Below are positions 25,031 through 33,047 of a DNA stretch of 42,688 bases, one piece after another. A program made the translations under genes and the position numbers. The stretch is from positions 1 through 42,688 of the forward strand of contig ONQS01000019.1 of the NCBI GenBank assembly GCA_900320055.1. Direction: 5' to 3'. Source of the DNA: an uncultured Prevotellaceae bacterium. GTDB lineage: Bacteria > Bacteroidota > Bacteroidia > Bacteroidales > Muribaculaceae. The notes under the pieces were generated by a model. The model saw only the letters and a program-made list of their open reading frames with translations. It made no database searches and was not told where the DNA came from. Position 1 is the stretch's first letter; every line of letters starts with the position of its first letter.

Positions 25031-25177
25031 TTTATTTCACACCATCACACACTCACCATGTCATGAAAAACCCACTCATCCCCCACCTTTTATCGGGTGA
25101 GCCCAACAAGATTACCGACAACTACCAATTTTTTTAAAAAAAATGGTTTTTCCTTACCCTTTTAATAAAAATATATC
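25031..25177. other. AT-rich gap before the Omp28-dockerin gene
   Basis: No gene is visible here. The only structure is a near-palindrome around 25125-25153, ACCA then T-rich and A-rich halves then TGGT, just upstream of the -7 box at 25178. Its AT-rich character could serve as an upstream promoter element. Confidence 0.4.
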
Positions 25178-25185
25178 TAAATTTG
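25178..25185 (+). promoter_or_regulatory. -7 box for the Omp28-dockerin gene
   Basis: TAAATTTG matches TAnnTTTG. The start near 25192 gives a long leader of about 113 bases, which holds a hairpin at 25205-25233. Confidence 0.7.
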
Positions 25186-25204
25186 CAATCGCTACAATGA
25201 TTCT

Positions 25205-25233
25205 GACGTTTTTAATGTCATTTAAAAACCGTC
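25205..25233 (+). other. Hairpin in the 5' leader of the Omp28-dockerin gene
   Basis: GACGTTTTTAA pairs with TTAAAAACCGTC except for one bulged C, around a 6-base loop. It lies about 13 bases after the predicted transcription start. It may stabilise the message or be a regulatory element; it has no match to a riboswitch I know. Confidence 0.45.
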
Positions 25234-25304
25234 AATTAACCTAGCCCAGACATTTACTATTCAGAAATTTCAAGTATTAATAACCTATCATAAATTATCT
25301 CTTT

Positions 25305-27137
25305 ATGAAAAAATTCTTATTACTCATGATGGCGGCCATGCTTTTGCCCATGGCAGCCCAAGCCTTGACCCTAGAACCCAATCAGCGCCTTATGGGTCAT
25401 TACACTACCGACGACCTGAACACAGCAGGTTGGGGTAAAAGTTTCATGACCGGAATAAACATTATCGGTACCGACATCACTCCCGAGGAACTTGCCATGT
25501 TCCAGGGCAGTAAGATTGTGGCCTTCCGTGTAGGTCTGGCCGAATCCGCACCCGTCTCGCGCGTGTTTGTGATTCCTGTTGATGAGAAAGGCAACCTGGT
25601 AAACGATGAGATGGTAGAATGGCAGTGCGAAGTGTCAGCCCAAGGGTGGAACATGATCGAATTGGCTACTCCCTACGAGATCAACCTGCCCGACAACTAT
25701 AGCCTCAGAATCGGCTTTGACTATGATCAAGTGAGCAGAACCTCCAAGCCCGTCTCGGCTGTGAAAGTGGGCACCATCTACCCCACCTATCACTTCAGAA
25801 ACAACATCTGGGCAAACATGGGTGTCAACACCACCGGCAACTTGAGTCTGCAGTGCATCACCGAGAGTGACAACTATCCCGAATTCATCGTTCGCCTTGC
25901 CGACTTGACTTGCCGCAGCAATGTCAAGGTGGGTGACGACTTGGCATTCTCATTCACGGCACGCAACTTGGGCGCTGGCGCATTAAACGCTGGCGATGTG
26001 ACATTTGATGCATCGATCGATGGCGCATACCAGAAGACCTTCAGCAATGCCGAAAGCCTGGGCTTCGACAACATCTTCGTCAGCGACAAGGTCAACACCG
26101 AAGGTTTGACTGAAGGCTCGCACACACTGACCGTCACCCTGAATACCATCAAGGGCCAGGCCGTAGCGAACCCTGTAACGATGACGGCCACGTTCAACGT
26201 CTTCTACAATGGATTCTCGCGCCAGAAGCGCCTCGTAGAGCAATTCACCTCCACCGGTTGCACCTACTGCCCGCAGGGCTCGGCCAACATCCAGAACCTA
26301 TGCAACATGCGCGACGATATCGCTTGGATTTCTATCCATGAGAACATGGGTAACCAAGATCCCTTCAGGACTGCTCAGACCGACTCCATCACTAATATGG
26401 AGGGTATCGATGGATTCCCCGAGGCCACATTTGACCGCACTGCAGGCATCTCAAGTGACAACAACTCTATTTATGCTATTATTACCGCCCTCCCCGCATC
26501 GACCATGAGCACCTTCCTGGATAAAGTTGCCGAGGTACCGTCATGGGCAACCGTCAATATCAACAGCACCTATGACGAGGGTACCCGCCAGGCTGTCATC
26601 ACCATCGATGGCGAACTGGTTCCCAACTATGAGGACTTTATGGGCACTGACAGCAGGCTCACCGTCTATATCACCGAGGATGGCCTCGTAGCGCCACAAG
26701 TGAGTGGCGGCAATGACTATGTTCACAACAATGTGTTGCGTCAGGCGCTGGTTTCGGTCAAGGGTGTCGCTCTCAACAAGACCGGCAATACCTACCGCAA
26801 CGAGTTCACCGTTGACATTCCCACAACATGGAAGTCCGAGAACCTGAATGTGGTGGCCTTTGTCAGCCGCCCGCTTCGCTCCAACGCATTGACCGACCTC
26901 AATGTCACTAATGCCAACAAGCGCAAACTCGGCGAGTATGACGAAGTGACCGTAACCAAGGGTGACGTCAATGGCGACAACATCGTCAATATCGACGACG
27001 TGACCGAGATGATCGACTGCCTGCTCAAGGGCACTCCCGCTAGTGAAGGCGCCGACTGCAATGGTGACGGCATCGTCAATATCGATGACGTGACCGCACT
27101 GATCGACTACCTGCTCAAGGGCACTTGGAGCAACTGA
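25305..27137 (+). CDS. Secreted Omp28-type thioredoxin-fold protein with dockerin pair
   Basis: This 610-residue protein has a signal peptide (cleavage after AQA, about 20), an N-terminal beta-rich region (about 25-200) and an Ig-like region (200-305). An Omp28-like thioredoxin-fold domain follows, beginning KRLVEQFTSTGCTYCPQG, with CxxC at C319/C322 and FPEATFDRT. It ends in two dockerin type I motifs (GDVNGDNIVNIDDV near 554 and CNGDGIVNIDDV near 585). Omp28 is a surface protein of Porphyromonas; its role is unsettled, though adhesion has been suggested. The protein ends just after the dockerin, unlike the LRR proteins. It has its own promoter, leader and terminator. Confidence 0.85.
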   Translation: MKKFLLLMMAAMLLPMAAQALTLEPNQRLMGHYTTDDLNTAGWGKSFMTGINIIGTDITPEELAMFQGSKIVAFRVGLAESAPVSRVFVIPVDEKGNLVNDEMVEWQCEVSAQGWNMIELATPYEINLPDNYSLRIGFDYDQVSRTSKPVSAVKVGTIYPTYHFRNNIWANMGVNTTGNLSLQCITESDNYPEFIVRLADLTCRSNVKVGDDLAFSFTARNLGAGALNAGDVTFDASIDGAYQKTFSNAESLGFDNIFVSDKVNTEGLTEGSHTLTVTLNTIKGQAVANPVTMTATFNVFYNGFSRQKRLVEQFTSTGCTYCPQGSANIQNLCNMRDDIAWISIHENMGNQDPFRTAQTDSITNMEGIDGFPEATFDRTAGISSDNNSIYAIITALPASTMSTFLDKVAEVPSWATVNINSTYDEGTRQAVITIDGELVPNYEDFMGTDSRLTVYITEDGLVAPQVSGGNDYVHNNVLRQALVSVKGVALNKTGNTYRNEFTVDIPTTWKSENLNVVAFVSRPLRSNALTDLNVTNANKRKLGEYDEVTVTKGDVNGDNIVNIDDVTEMIDCLLKGTPASEGADCNGDGIVNIDDVTALIDYLLKGTWSN

Positions 27138-27176
27138 TTGCAGAGGTAACAGCCCCCTGTTATCTTGACTAAATGA

Positions 27177-27209
27177 GAGCGGGACCCGTGATTGCAGCGG
27201 GTTCCGCTC
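27177..27209 (+). terminator. Hairpin terminator after the Omp28-dockerin gene
   Basis: GAGCGGGACCCG pairs with CGGGTTCCGCTC (12 bp, one G-T pair) around a 9-base loop, 39 bases after the stop. Only a weak T-run (TTGTGCTGT) follows. Confidence 0.65.
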
Positions 27210-27308
27210 TTGTGCTGTCAGTTTAGGAGACAAGCAGGGCAAGCCCTATGTTTGCACCGTCAAAGTCGAGCATAGGGCCTGTCTTTCTATAAACCGATAA
27301 AACGACAA

Positions 27309-27344
27309 CGGGATTAAGCCCCATCAGACCGTGGCTTAGTCCCG
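27309..27344 (-). terminator. Hairpin terminator after tRNA-Pro
   Basis: CGGGATTAAGCC pairs with GGCTTAGTCCCG (12 bp, one G-T pair) around a 12-base loop. On the minus strand the stem is followed by TTGTCGTTTTATC. It lies about 40 bases beyond the 3' end of tRNA-Pro. Confidence 0.65.
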
Positions 27345-27383
27345 CTGCTTGTTGCAACAATGAGTGTGTGTCTTATCGTTTTG

Positions 27384-27458
27384 TCGGGGTACCTGGATTC
27401 GAACCAGGGACTTCCTGCTCCCAAAGCAGGCGCGCTAACCGGACTGCGCTACACCCCG
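27384..27458 (-). tRNA. tRNA-Pro (anticodon UGG)
   Basis: On the minus strand the acceptor stem CGGGGTG pairs with TACCCCG, the discriminator is A, and CCA is not encoded. The anticodon stem CCTGC/GCAGG encloses TTTGGGA, giving UGG. The T arm has GGTTCGAATCC. Confidence 0.96.
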
Positions 27459-27478
27459 AACTCTCGTTTTGAGCGGTG

Positions 27479-27508
27479 CAAAGGTACACTTTTTTTTAGA
27501 TATGGCAA
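27479..27508 (-). promoter_or_regulatory. Promoter of tRNA-Pro
   Basis: On the minus strand TTG (27506-27508) and TACCTTTG (27479-27486) are 19 bases apart, with an A-rich spacer. The predicted start is near 27472, about 14 bases before the tRNA. Confidence 0.8.
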
Positions 27509-27571
27509 GTCAATGAGGGTGATTTTCATATTTTTTTGACCTAAAGGGATTCATTTGTGACGGGAATGTAG

Positions 27572-27579
27572 TAACTTTG
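27572..27579 (+). promoter_or_regulatory. -7 box for aspS
   Basis: TAACTTTG matches TAnnTTTG. An in-frame TTG within this box (27577) extends the aspS reading frame, but it cannot be the start if this promoter is used. The leader to the ATG at 27634 is about 48 bases. Confidence 0.7.
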
Positions 27580-27633
27580 TATGTTTTAAACGACAATAAC
27601 GATACAACAACCCTAACAATACAAGATCCAACA

Positions 27634-29415
27634 ATGTACAGAACCAAGACAAACGGCGAACTTCGCTTGGCCAATGTGGGCGAAGTCGTGACTCTGGCAG
27701 GCTGGGTTCAGCGCACCCGCAAGATGGGCGGCATGACCTTCGTTGACCTGCGTGACCGCTATGGCATCACTCAAATCGTGTTTAACAACGAGGTGGATGC
27801 CGACCTGTGTGAACAAGCCAACCATCTGGGCCGCGAATACGTGATTCAGATCGAGGGCACCGTTGCTGAGCGTTCGAGCAAGAATGCCAACCTGCCCACT
27901 GGCGAGATTGAGATCATCGCCAGCAAACTCAATATCTTGAGCGAGAGCATCACGCCGCCATTCACCATCGAGGACAACACCGACGGCGGTGACGACCTGC
28001 GAATGAAATACCGCTATCTGGACTTGCGACGCAATGCTGTGCGCCGCAATCTGGAATTGCGCCACGACATGGCCATCCTCATCCGCAACTACCTTGATGA
28101 CAAGGGTTTCCTCGAGGTCGAGACACCTATCCTGATTGGTTCTACGCCTGAGGGCGCACGCGACTTTATCGTCCCTTCCCGCATGAATCCCGGCCAATTC
28201 TACGCTCTGCCCCAGAGCCCGCAGACCCTGAAGCAGTTGCTCATGGTTGCCGGATTTGACCGTTACTTCCAGATTGCCAAGTGCTTCCGCGACGAGGACC
28301 TGCGCGCCGACCGTCAGCCCGAATTCACCCAGATCGACTGTGAGATGAGTTTTGTGGACCAGGAAGACGTCATCGACATCTTTGAGGGTCTGGCCCGCCA
28401 CCTGTTCAAGAAGGTACGCGGAGTGGATCTGCCCGAAAAGTTGGAGCAGATGACGTGGCACGATGCCATGCGCCTGTATGGCAGCGACAAGCCCGACCGC
28501 CGCTTCGGCATGACCTTTGTCGAGGTGGACGATGTGCTCAAGGGTACCGGCACCTTCCCCGTATTTAACGAGGCCAACTACATTGGCGCCATCTGCGCAC
28601 CCGGTTGTGCCGACTATACCCGCAAGCAACTTGACGGACTGGTCGACTTTGTGAAGCGTCCCCAGGTGGGCGCTAAGGGCTTGGTATACGTCAAGTTCAA
28701 TGCCGACGGCACCGTCAAGAGCAGCATCGACAAGTTCTATGAGCCCGCCGTATGGCAGCGCCTCAAGGAGAAGATGGGTGCCAACGATGGCGACTTGGTG
28801 CTCATCATGAGTGGCGACAATGCCAACAAGACGCGCGTGCAATTGTGCACACTGCGTCTGGAAATGGGCGACCGTCTGGGGCTCAGGGACAAGAACAAGT
28901 TTGAGTGCTTGTGGATCATCGACTTCCCGCTGTTTGAGTGGAGCGATGAGGAGCAGCGCCTGATGGCCACTCACCATCCGTTCACGATGCCCAACCCCGA
29001 CGATATTCCCTTGCTGGATGAGCATCCCGAGAGGGTACGCGCCAAGGCCTATGACTTTGTGTGCAACGGCATCGAAGTGGGCGGCGGTAGCCTGCGTATC
29101 CACGATGGCAAACTGCAGGCCAAGATGTTCGACATCCTGGGCTTCACCCCTGAGCGCGCCATGGCCCAGTTCGGATTCCTGATCAATGCCTTCAAGTATG
29201 GTGCACCTCCCCATGCTGGACTGGCCTTCGGATTTGACCGCTTCGTGTCGATCATGGCTGGCCTGGACAGCATCCGCGACTGCATCGCCTTCCCCAAGAA
29301 CAACAGCGGCCGCGACGTCATGCTCGACGCCCCCAGCCCTGTAGACCAGAGCCAACTCGACGAACTCTACATCGACGTGGACCGCGAGCGCCTCAAGGCC
29401 GAGAACAAGGCATAA
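27634..29415 (+). CDS. aspS: Aspartyl-tRNA synthetase
   Basis: The protein is 593 residues from the ATG at 27634. This bacterial-type class II synthetase charges tRNA-Asp. Seen in order: an N-terminal OB-fold anticodon-binding domain ([23 protein letters not shown] in part, about 15-105), class II motif 2 [18 protein letters not shown], the GAD insertion (about 285-410) and motif 3 [15 protein letters not shown] near the end. The length fits the bacterial family. I chose the ATG because the only upstream in-frame start is a TTG inside the -7 box, and because family members begin near [10 protein letters not shown]. Confidence 0.96.
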   Translation: MYRTKTNGELRLANVGEVVTLAGWVQRTRKMGGMTFVDLRDRYGITQIVFNNEVDADLCEQANHLGREYVIQIEGTVAERSSKNANLPTGEIEIIASKLNILSESITPPFTIEDNTDGGDDLRMKYRYLDLRRNAVRRNLELRHDMAILIRNYLDDKGFLEVETPILIGSTPEGARDFIVPSRMNPGQFYALPQSPQTLKQLLMVAGFDRYFQIAKCFRDEDLRADRQPEFTQIDCEMSFVDQEDVIDIFEGLARHLFKKVRGVDLPEKLEQMTWHDAMRLYGSDKPDRRFGMTFVEVDDVLKGTGTFPVFNEANYIGAICAPGCADYTRKQLDGLVDFVKRPQVGAKGLVYVKFNADGTVKSSIDKFYEPAVWQRLKEKMGANDGDLVLIMSGDNANKTRVQLCTLRLEMGDRLGLRDKNKFECLWIIDFPLFEWSDEEQRLMATHHPFTMPNPDDIPLLDEHPERVRAKAYDFVCNGIEVGGGSLRIHDGKLQAKMFDILGFTPERAMAQFGFLINAFKYGAPPHAGLAFGFDRFVSIMAGLDSIRDCIAFPKNNSGRDVMLDAPSPVDQSQLDELYIDVDRERLKAENKA

Positions 29416-29457
29416 ATTCCTTATCCAGACAGACAACTACAAGTTAGTTTCCGGCAT

Positions 29458-29492
29458 GAGTTCCTGACCGCAAAGGCAAGGGCCAGGAACTC
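29458..29492. other. Hairpin between aspS and the Nif3-like gene
   Basis: GAGTTCCTG and CAGGAACTC form a 9-bp perfect stem with a 17-base loop. No T-run follows. It may be a weak terminator for aspS or a structured leader for the next gene, which starts 24 bases later. Confidence 0.45.
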
Positions 29493-29515
29493 AGAGCCAG
29501 AAATGGTCACCCGAT

Positions 29516-30316
29516 ATGAAGATACGAGAAATCACCGACGCCATCGAGCGATATGCTCCCCTGCGCCTGCAGGAGGATTGGGACAATGCTGGCATCCAAG
29601 TGGGCAATGCCGACGATGACATCACTGGAGTGCTACTGTGCACCGACCCCACCGAAACCGTTATCGCCGAAGCCATCGACCGCGGCTTCAACTTGGTCAT
29701 TTCCCATCATCCGCTCATCTTCCATGGCCTGAAAAAGATTATGGGCCGCACCCCAGTGGAGCGTGCCGTGGCCATGGCCATCAAGCACGACATCACCGTC
29801 TATAGCGCCCACACCAATATGGATAGCGCCTGGCAAGGCGTGTCGTTCCGCATGGCCGAGAAAATCGGCATGACCGATGTGGAATTTCTCGACGGCAGCC
29901 CGGTAGACCCCTATGGTGCACACGACAGCGCCACTGCCGGCTGCGGCGTTATCGGCAATATCGAGGAGGCACCAGCCCGGGTAATACTCGAGAAGGTAAA
30001 AGAAGCCTTTGAGGTGGGCGCCGTGCGCTACAGCGGCGATGCCGACCGCATGGTTTCGCGCGTGGCCCTGTGTGGCGGCGCCGGCGGTTTCCTCCTCGGC
30101 AAGGCAGCAAGTCTGGGAGCCCAACTCTATGTCACGGCCGATATGCGCTACCACGACTTCCTGGACTGGCATCAGCGCATCGTCGTGGCAGATATCGGAC
30201 ACTATGAGAGCGAACATTACACAAAAGAGATTTTTTTAGAGATTATTCGCAAAAAAAATCCTACCTTTGCAGTCGCTTTCGCAAAAAACGAAATCAACCA
30301 AGTAAATTATTTATAA
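29516..30316 (+). CDS. Nif3-like dinuclear metal-centre protein
   Basis: This 266-residue protein has the Nif3/YbgI (DUF34) fold. Metal-ligand motifs are visible: LVISHHPLIFHG (two His, about residue 63), VYSAHTNMDSAW, and near the end DIGHYESEHY. Members form hexameric rings with two metals per site; the reaction is not settled. This is the short form (like E. coli YbgI, 247 residues), without the extra middle domain seen in many Gram-positive and some Bacteroidota members. The last 20 codons overlap a TACCTTTG box that probably drives the next gene. That gene starts 11 bases later. Confidence 0.92.
   Translation: MKIREITDAIERYAPLRLQEDWDNAGIQVGNADDDITGVLLCTDPTETVIAEAIDRGFNLVISHHPLIFHGLKKIMGRTPVERAVAMAIKHDITVYSAHTNMDSAWQGVSFRMAEKIGMTDVEFLDGSPVDPYGAHDSATAGCGVIGNIEEAPARVILEKVKEAFEVGAVRYSGDADRMVSRVALCGGAGGFLLGKAASLGAQLYVTADMRYHDFLDWHQRIVVADIGHYESEHYTKEIFLEIIRKKNPTFAVAFAKNEINQVNYL
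30262..30269 (+). promoter_or_regulatory. -7 box inside the 3' end of the Nif3-like gene
   Basis: TACCTTTG matches TAnnTTTG and is preceded by an A-rich run. It lies in the Nif3-like coding region, 59 bases before the ATG of the zinc-ribbon gene. The predicted start near 30276 gives a 52-base leader. Confidence 0.6.
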
Positions 30317-30327
30317 ATCAAAAGGTT

Positions 30328-31098
30328 ATGGCAACAACAAAGAAAGAACTCACTGTTGAAGAAAAACTCAAAGCGCTCTACGACCTGCAGCAGAAACTGT
30401 CGGAAATCGACGCCATCAAGACCCTGAGAGGCGAGTTGCCCCAGGAAGTGCAAGACCTGGAAGACGAAATCGCCGGCCTGCACACCCGTGCAGCCAAGTA
30501 TCAGGAAGAGATTGCAGCACAGAAGGACGAGATTGCCCGCAACCGCGAGATCAAGGAGCAGTCACAGGCCATGATCGAGAAATACTCGGCCGACCAAGAC
30601 AATGTGCGCAACAACCGTGAGTATGACTACCTGACCAAGGAGATTGAATACCAGAGTCTGAACATCGAACTCGCCGAGAAGAAGATGAACGAGGCTGCAC
30701 GCAAAGCCGATGCCCTCAAAGCCGAAATCGAGAAGGCCAACGAGATGTGCACCGACCGTGAGCACGCCCTCGAGGAGAAAAAGAGCGAGTTGAACGAGAT
30801 CGTCTCTGAAAACAAGCAGAAAGAGGAGACTCTGCGCGAAAAGGCCAAGAAGCAGGAAAACAAGATTGAAGAGCGCCTGCTCACCGCCTTTAAGCGCATC
30901 CGCAAGAACACCCGCAATGGCCTGGGCGTCGTTGTCGTTCAGCGCAACGCCTGCGGCGGATGCTTCAACCGCATCCCTGCCCAGCGACAGATGGAAATCA
31001 AGATGCACAAGAAGATCATCGTCTGTGAGTACTGCGGCCGAATCCTCATCGATCCCGAACTGGTAGGCATCGCTCCCGAAGAGGCCAAGAACAAATAA
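30328..31098 (+). CDS. Coiled-coil protein with C4-type zinc ribbon (CT398/HP0958-like)
   Basis: This 256-residue protein has a long antiparallel coiled coil (about residues 5-195, rich in E, K, A with heptad-like spacing). A four-cysteine zinc ribbon follows: CGGC near 209 and CEYCGR near 232, with FNRIPAQRQMEIK between them. This is the zf-RING_7/C4-type zinc ribbon family (Chlamydia CT398, Helicobacter HP0958). Known members bind RpoN or secretion ATPases or FlhA-like parts; no role can be assigned here. It follows the Nif3-like gene by 11 bases, a pairing I have seen in other bacteria. A strong terminator lies 94 bases downstream. Confidence 0.9.
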   Translation: MATTKKELTVEEKLKALYDLQQKLSEIDAIKTLRGELPQEVQDLEDEIAGLHTRAAKYQEEIAAQKDEIARNREIKEQSQAMIEKYSADQDNVRNNREYDYLTKEIEYQSLNIELAEKKMNEAARKADALKAEIEKANEMCTDREHALEEKKSELNEIVSENKQKEETLREKAKKQENKIEERLLTAFKRIRKNTRNGLGVVVVQRNACGGCFNRIPAQRQMEIKMHKKIIVCEYCGRILIDPELVGIAPEEAKNK

Positions 31099-31191
31099 TT
31101 CTAGAGCACAGTAATACCCTCTCTAGAGTGTGATAGTGGGCTGGGACCCAGAGGCACCCCCTTAGTATCGGGCACCACCACTACAAGACAC

Positions 31192-31238
31192 CGCAATGGC
31201 AACAAGCCCACATGTGGCAAGTTGCCATTGCGTTTTTA
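31192..31238 (+). terminator. Intrinsic terminator after the zinc-ribbon gene
   Basis: CGCAATGGCAAC (31192-31203) pairs perfectly with GTTGCCATTGCG (31221-31232), 12 bp, followed by TTTTTATC. The region 31099-31423 holds no other gene that I can support. Confidence 0.88.
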
Positions 31239-31423
31239 TCTATAGCCCTATGGCATGACTACGATAAGCAATTCACGGCTCACCCGACATCAGCCATCAA
31301 GGCCTCAGACCTTATGGCTGCTGTCACTCGTTCTCTGCTGATACCGATTCGGCGCCGAGCGATCATAAGATATGTTAATAACTTTTTTGAGGCAAAAACT
31401 AGGTGGGAGTGGAGGGAAATCAG

Positions 31424-31431
31424 TAACTTTG
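31424..31431 (+). promoter_or_regulatory. -7 box for tdk
   Basis: TAACTTTG matches TAnnTTTG. A start near 31438 leaves about 62 bases to the tdk ATG and excludes the longer in-frame extension from 31212, which runs through the terminator upstream. Confidence 0.7.
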
Positions 31432-31499
31432 TTGTCGGCCTTGTTGCCGTAGGCACAAGGGTTATATCGATCTGCAACAGAGGACTTTATCTTGACACT

Positions 31500-32129
31500 A
31501 TGAACAGAGTAGGTAAACTATACTTCAGATATGGCACTATGGGGTCGGCCAAGACCGCCATGCTGCTCACCCAAGCCTATAACTTTGAGGAGCGCGGCAT
31601 GCAATACCTGTGCATGAAGCCCATCATCGACGACCGCGAGAATGACAACGTGATCCGCTCGCGCATCGGCATCGAGCGCAAGTGCTCGTGGATTTATCCC
31701 GAGAGCGACTTATACGAAATGCTCAAACAGATGTTTGACAAGACACAAGTGGTCAAGGATTGGATCCTTATCGACGAGGCACAATTCCTGTCGGCTCACC
31801 AGATCGACCAACTGGCGCGCATCGTCGACGACTATGGCGTGAACGTGGTGTGCTACGGATTACGGACCGACTTCCAGTCACACATGTTTGAGGGCTCAAG
31901 GCGCCTGTTTGAACTGGCCGACACCATCGAGGAGATTAAGTCGACCTGCTCCTGTGGCCGCAAGACCATCATCAACGCGCGCATCGACTCGACCGGCAAC
32001 ATCGTCACCGACGGCAACCAGGTCGAAATAGGCGGTGACGACAAGTATGTGTCGCTATGCCGCCGCTGCTGGCGCAATCGTCGCATCGAGAGCACCAGCC
32101 GCAACGCCATCAAGTTTGATGGTGAATAG
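31500..32129 (+). CDS. tdk: Thymidine kinase (type II)
   Basis: The protein is 209 residues from the ATG at 31500. It phosphorylates thymidine for salvage of pyrimidines. The P-loop is GTMGSAKT (residues 12-19), a variant of the usual GPMFSGKT. The Walker B-like DWILIDEAQFLS carries the catalytic Glu, and the lid domain has zinc cysteines CSCGRK and CRRC. The lasso region near YVSLCRRCW is intact. The reading frame extends upstream to 31212, but that part crosses the terminator and promoter and is not coding. Confidence 0.93.
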   Translation: MNRVGKLYFRYGTMGSAKTAMLLTQAYNFEERGMQYLCMKPIIDDRENDNVIRSRIGIERKCSWIYPESDLYEMLKQMFDKTQVVKDWILIDEAQFLSAHQIDQLARIVDDYGVNVVCYGLRTDFQSHMFEGSRRLFELADTIEEIKSTCSCGRKTIINARIDSTGNIVTDGNQVEIGGDDKYVSLCRRCWRNRRIESTSRNAIKFDGE

Positions 32130-32158
32130 GCGCACTTGTCGGCTGCACCTACCCGCAA

Positions 32159-32500
32159 TCAATTCTTGGACGGGAAGAAGAGATGCAGCATCCAACTCAC
32201 CAGCGTGAGCACAATGCTGAAGCCTAATGCCCACCAGAAACTTTCCACCTCAAAGTGAGGCCCAATCAACCATGAGCACAGCATCACCATCAGGGCATTG
32301 ATTACAAAGGTGAACAGGCCCAATGTGAGCAGATTGATCGGCAAGGCAAACAACTTGACCAACGGGCGGATCCATGAGTTGATAAAGCCCAGCACGACGG
32401 CAACAATCACGGCCCACCACCAGGGCTCTACCGTGACGCCATCGAGTGTGAGTGCCGTGATCAGTACGGCGAGTGTCGAAATAATCAGTCTTGTAATCAT
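32159..32500 (-). CDS. Phage holin family 4 / YvlD-like membrane protein
   Basis: This 113-residue protein has four hydrophobic helices: MITRLIISTLAVLITALTL in part, WWWAVIVAVVLGFINSWIRP, LLTLGLFTFVINALMVML and ALGFSIVLTLVSWMLHLFF. The pattern FINSWIRPLVKLFALPINLLTLGLF in part is typical of the mycobacteriophage-holin-like YvlD family (PF04020). In bacteria this is a chromosomal envelope protein, not a sign of a prophage, and there are no phage genes nearby. It converges with tdk, 29 bases apart. Confidence 0.88.
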   Translation of the reverse strand: MITRLIISTLAVLITALTLDGVTVEPWWWAVIVAVVLGFINSWIRPLVKLFALPINLLTLGLFTFVINALMVMLCSWLIGPHFEVESFWWALGFSIVLTLVSWMLHLFFPSKN

Positions 32501-32568
32501 AATAATAATCTATGTCTGTCCTATTTATTAATAATGTGATTTCAAGCGCAAGCATCTAATTGCCACGC

Positions 32569-32576
32569 TAAAGGTA
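32569..32576 (-). promoter_or_regulatory. Near-consensus -7 box for the YvlD-like gene
   Basis: On the minus strand TACCTTTA departs from TAnnTTTG only in the last base. A TTTTG lies about 23 bases upstream of it. The leader to the ATG at 32500 would be about 60 bases. Confidence 0.5.
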
Positions 32577-32715
32577 CGTTATTTTTAGAAAACAGCCATC
32601 AAAATCCTTGCCAGATTTCGGCCTAACGCGTTTTTTTTACTTCATTTTAGAGGGCATCCATGCCCATAACATAGGGCCGTGGCGGATCATTGCGCAAATG
32701 AGCGGGGCTTCTGGC

Positions 32716-33012
32716 TCGACTTGCACAAATGTTGGATAAATCTGGCGGCGTCTCAACAATACTCAAATAAATTTGGTATTGTGTTCGACTTGCACAAATG
32801 TTGGATAAATCTGGCGGCGTCTCAACAATACTCAAATAAATTTGGTATTGTGTTCGACTTGCACAAATGTTGGATAAATTTAGCGGCGTCTCAACAATAC
32901 TCAAATAAATTTGGTATTGTGTTCGACTTGCACAAATGTTGGATAAATTTGGCGGCGTCTCAACAATACTCAAATAAATTTGGTATTGTGTTCGACTTGC
33001 ACAAATTTTGAG
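32716..33012 (+). repeat. 69-bp tandem repeat array upstream of the YitT-family gene
   Basis: Four full 69-base units start at 32716, 32785, 32854 and 32923, and a diverged fifth begins at 32992. The units are nearly identical; the only differences I see are in one short stretch (AAATCTGGCGG, AAATTTAGCGG, AAATTTGGCGG). Each contains TAAATTTG at unit position 53 (32768, 32837, 32906, 32975). Each also has a second TAnnTTTG-like site at unit position 22: TAAATCTG in units 1 and 2, TAAATTTA in unit 3, TAAATTTG in unit 4. At the matching place in the fifth unit lies TAATTTTG (33013), the likely true promoter. The unit is 23 codons long, so both strands stay open, which is an artefact. Confidence 0.93.
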
Positions 33013-33020
33013 TAATTTTG
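33013..33020 (+). promoter_or_regulatory. -7 box for the YitT-family gene
   Basis: TAATTTTG lies at the position homologous to the second box of each 69-bp unit, exactly 69 bases after the box of unit 4. The start near 33026 leaves about 22 bases to the ATG at 33048. Confidence 0.75.
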
Positions 33021-33047
33021 CGGCCTAAAACGGGACATATCGCTATT

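Noticed and set aside
27577-27633. TTG-initiated 19-residue extension of AspRS
   Set aside because: The TTG is part of the -7 box TAACTTTG, so it would lie upstream of the transcript start.
27613-29436. 607-codon open frame on the minus strand opposite aspS
   Set aside because: It mirrors aspS codon for codon, with no family motifs or promoter. High GC at third positions of aspS removes stops from the opposite strand.
31212-31499. 96-residue N-terminal extension of thymidine kinase
   Set aside because: It runs through an intrinsic terminator's T-run and the tdk -7 box, and thymidine kinases start near MNRVGKLYF.
32159-32500. Prophage remnant suggested by the holin-family protein
   Set aside because: The family is a common chromosomal YvlD-type membrane protein, and no other phage genes, integrase or attachment repeats are nearby.
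32647-33011. Repeat-rich open frames on both strands with 23-residue units
   Set aside because: The 69-bp unit is a multiple of three, so frames stay open on both strands. There is no start context, and the units contain promoter boxes that explain the sequence better than a protein does.
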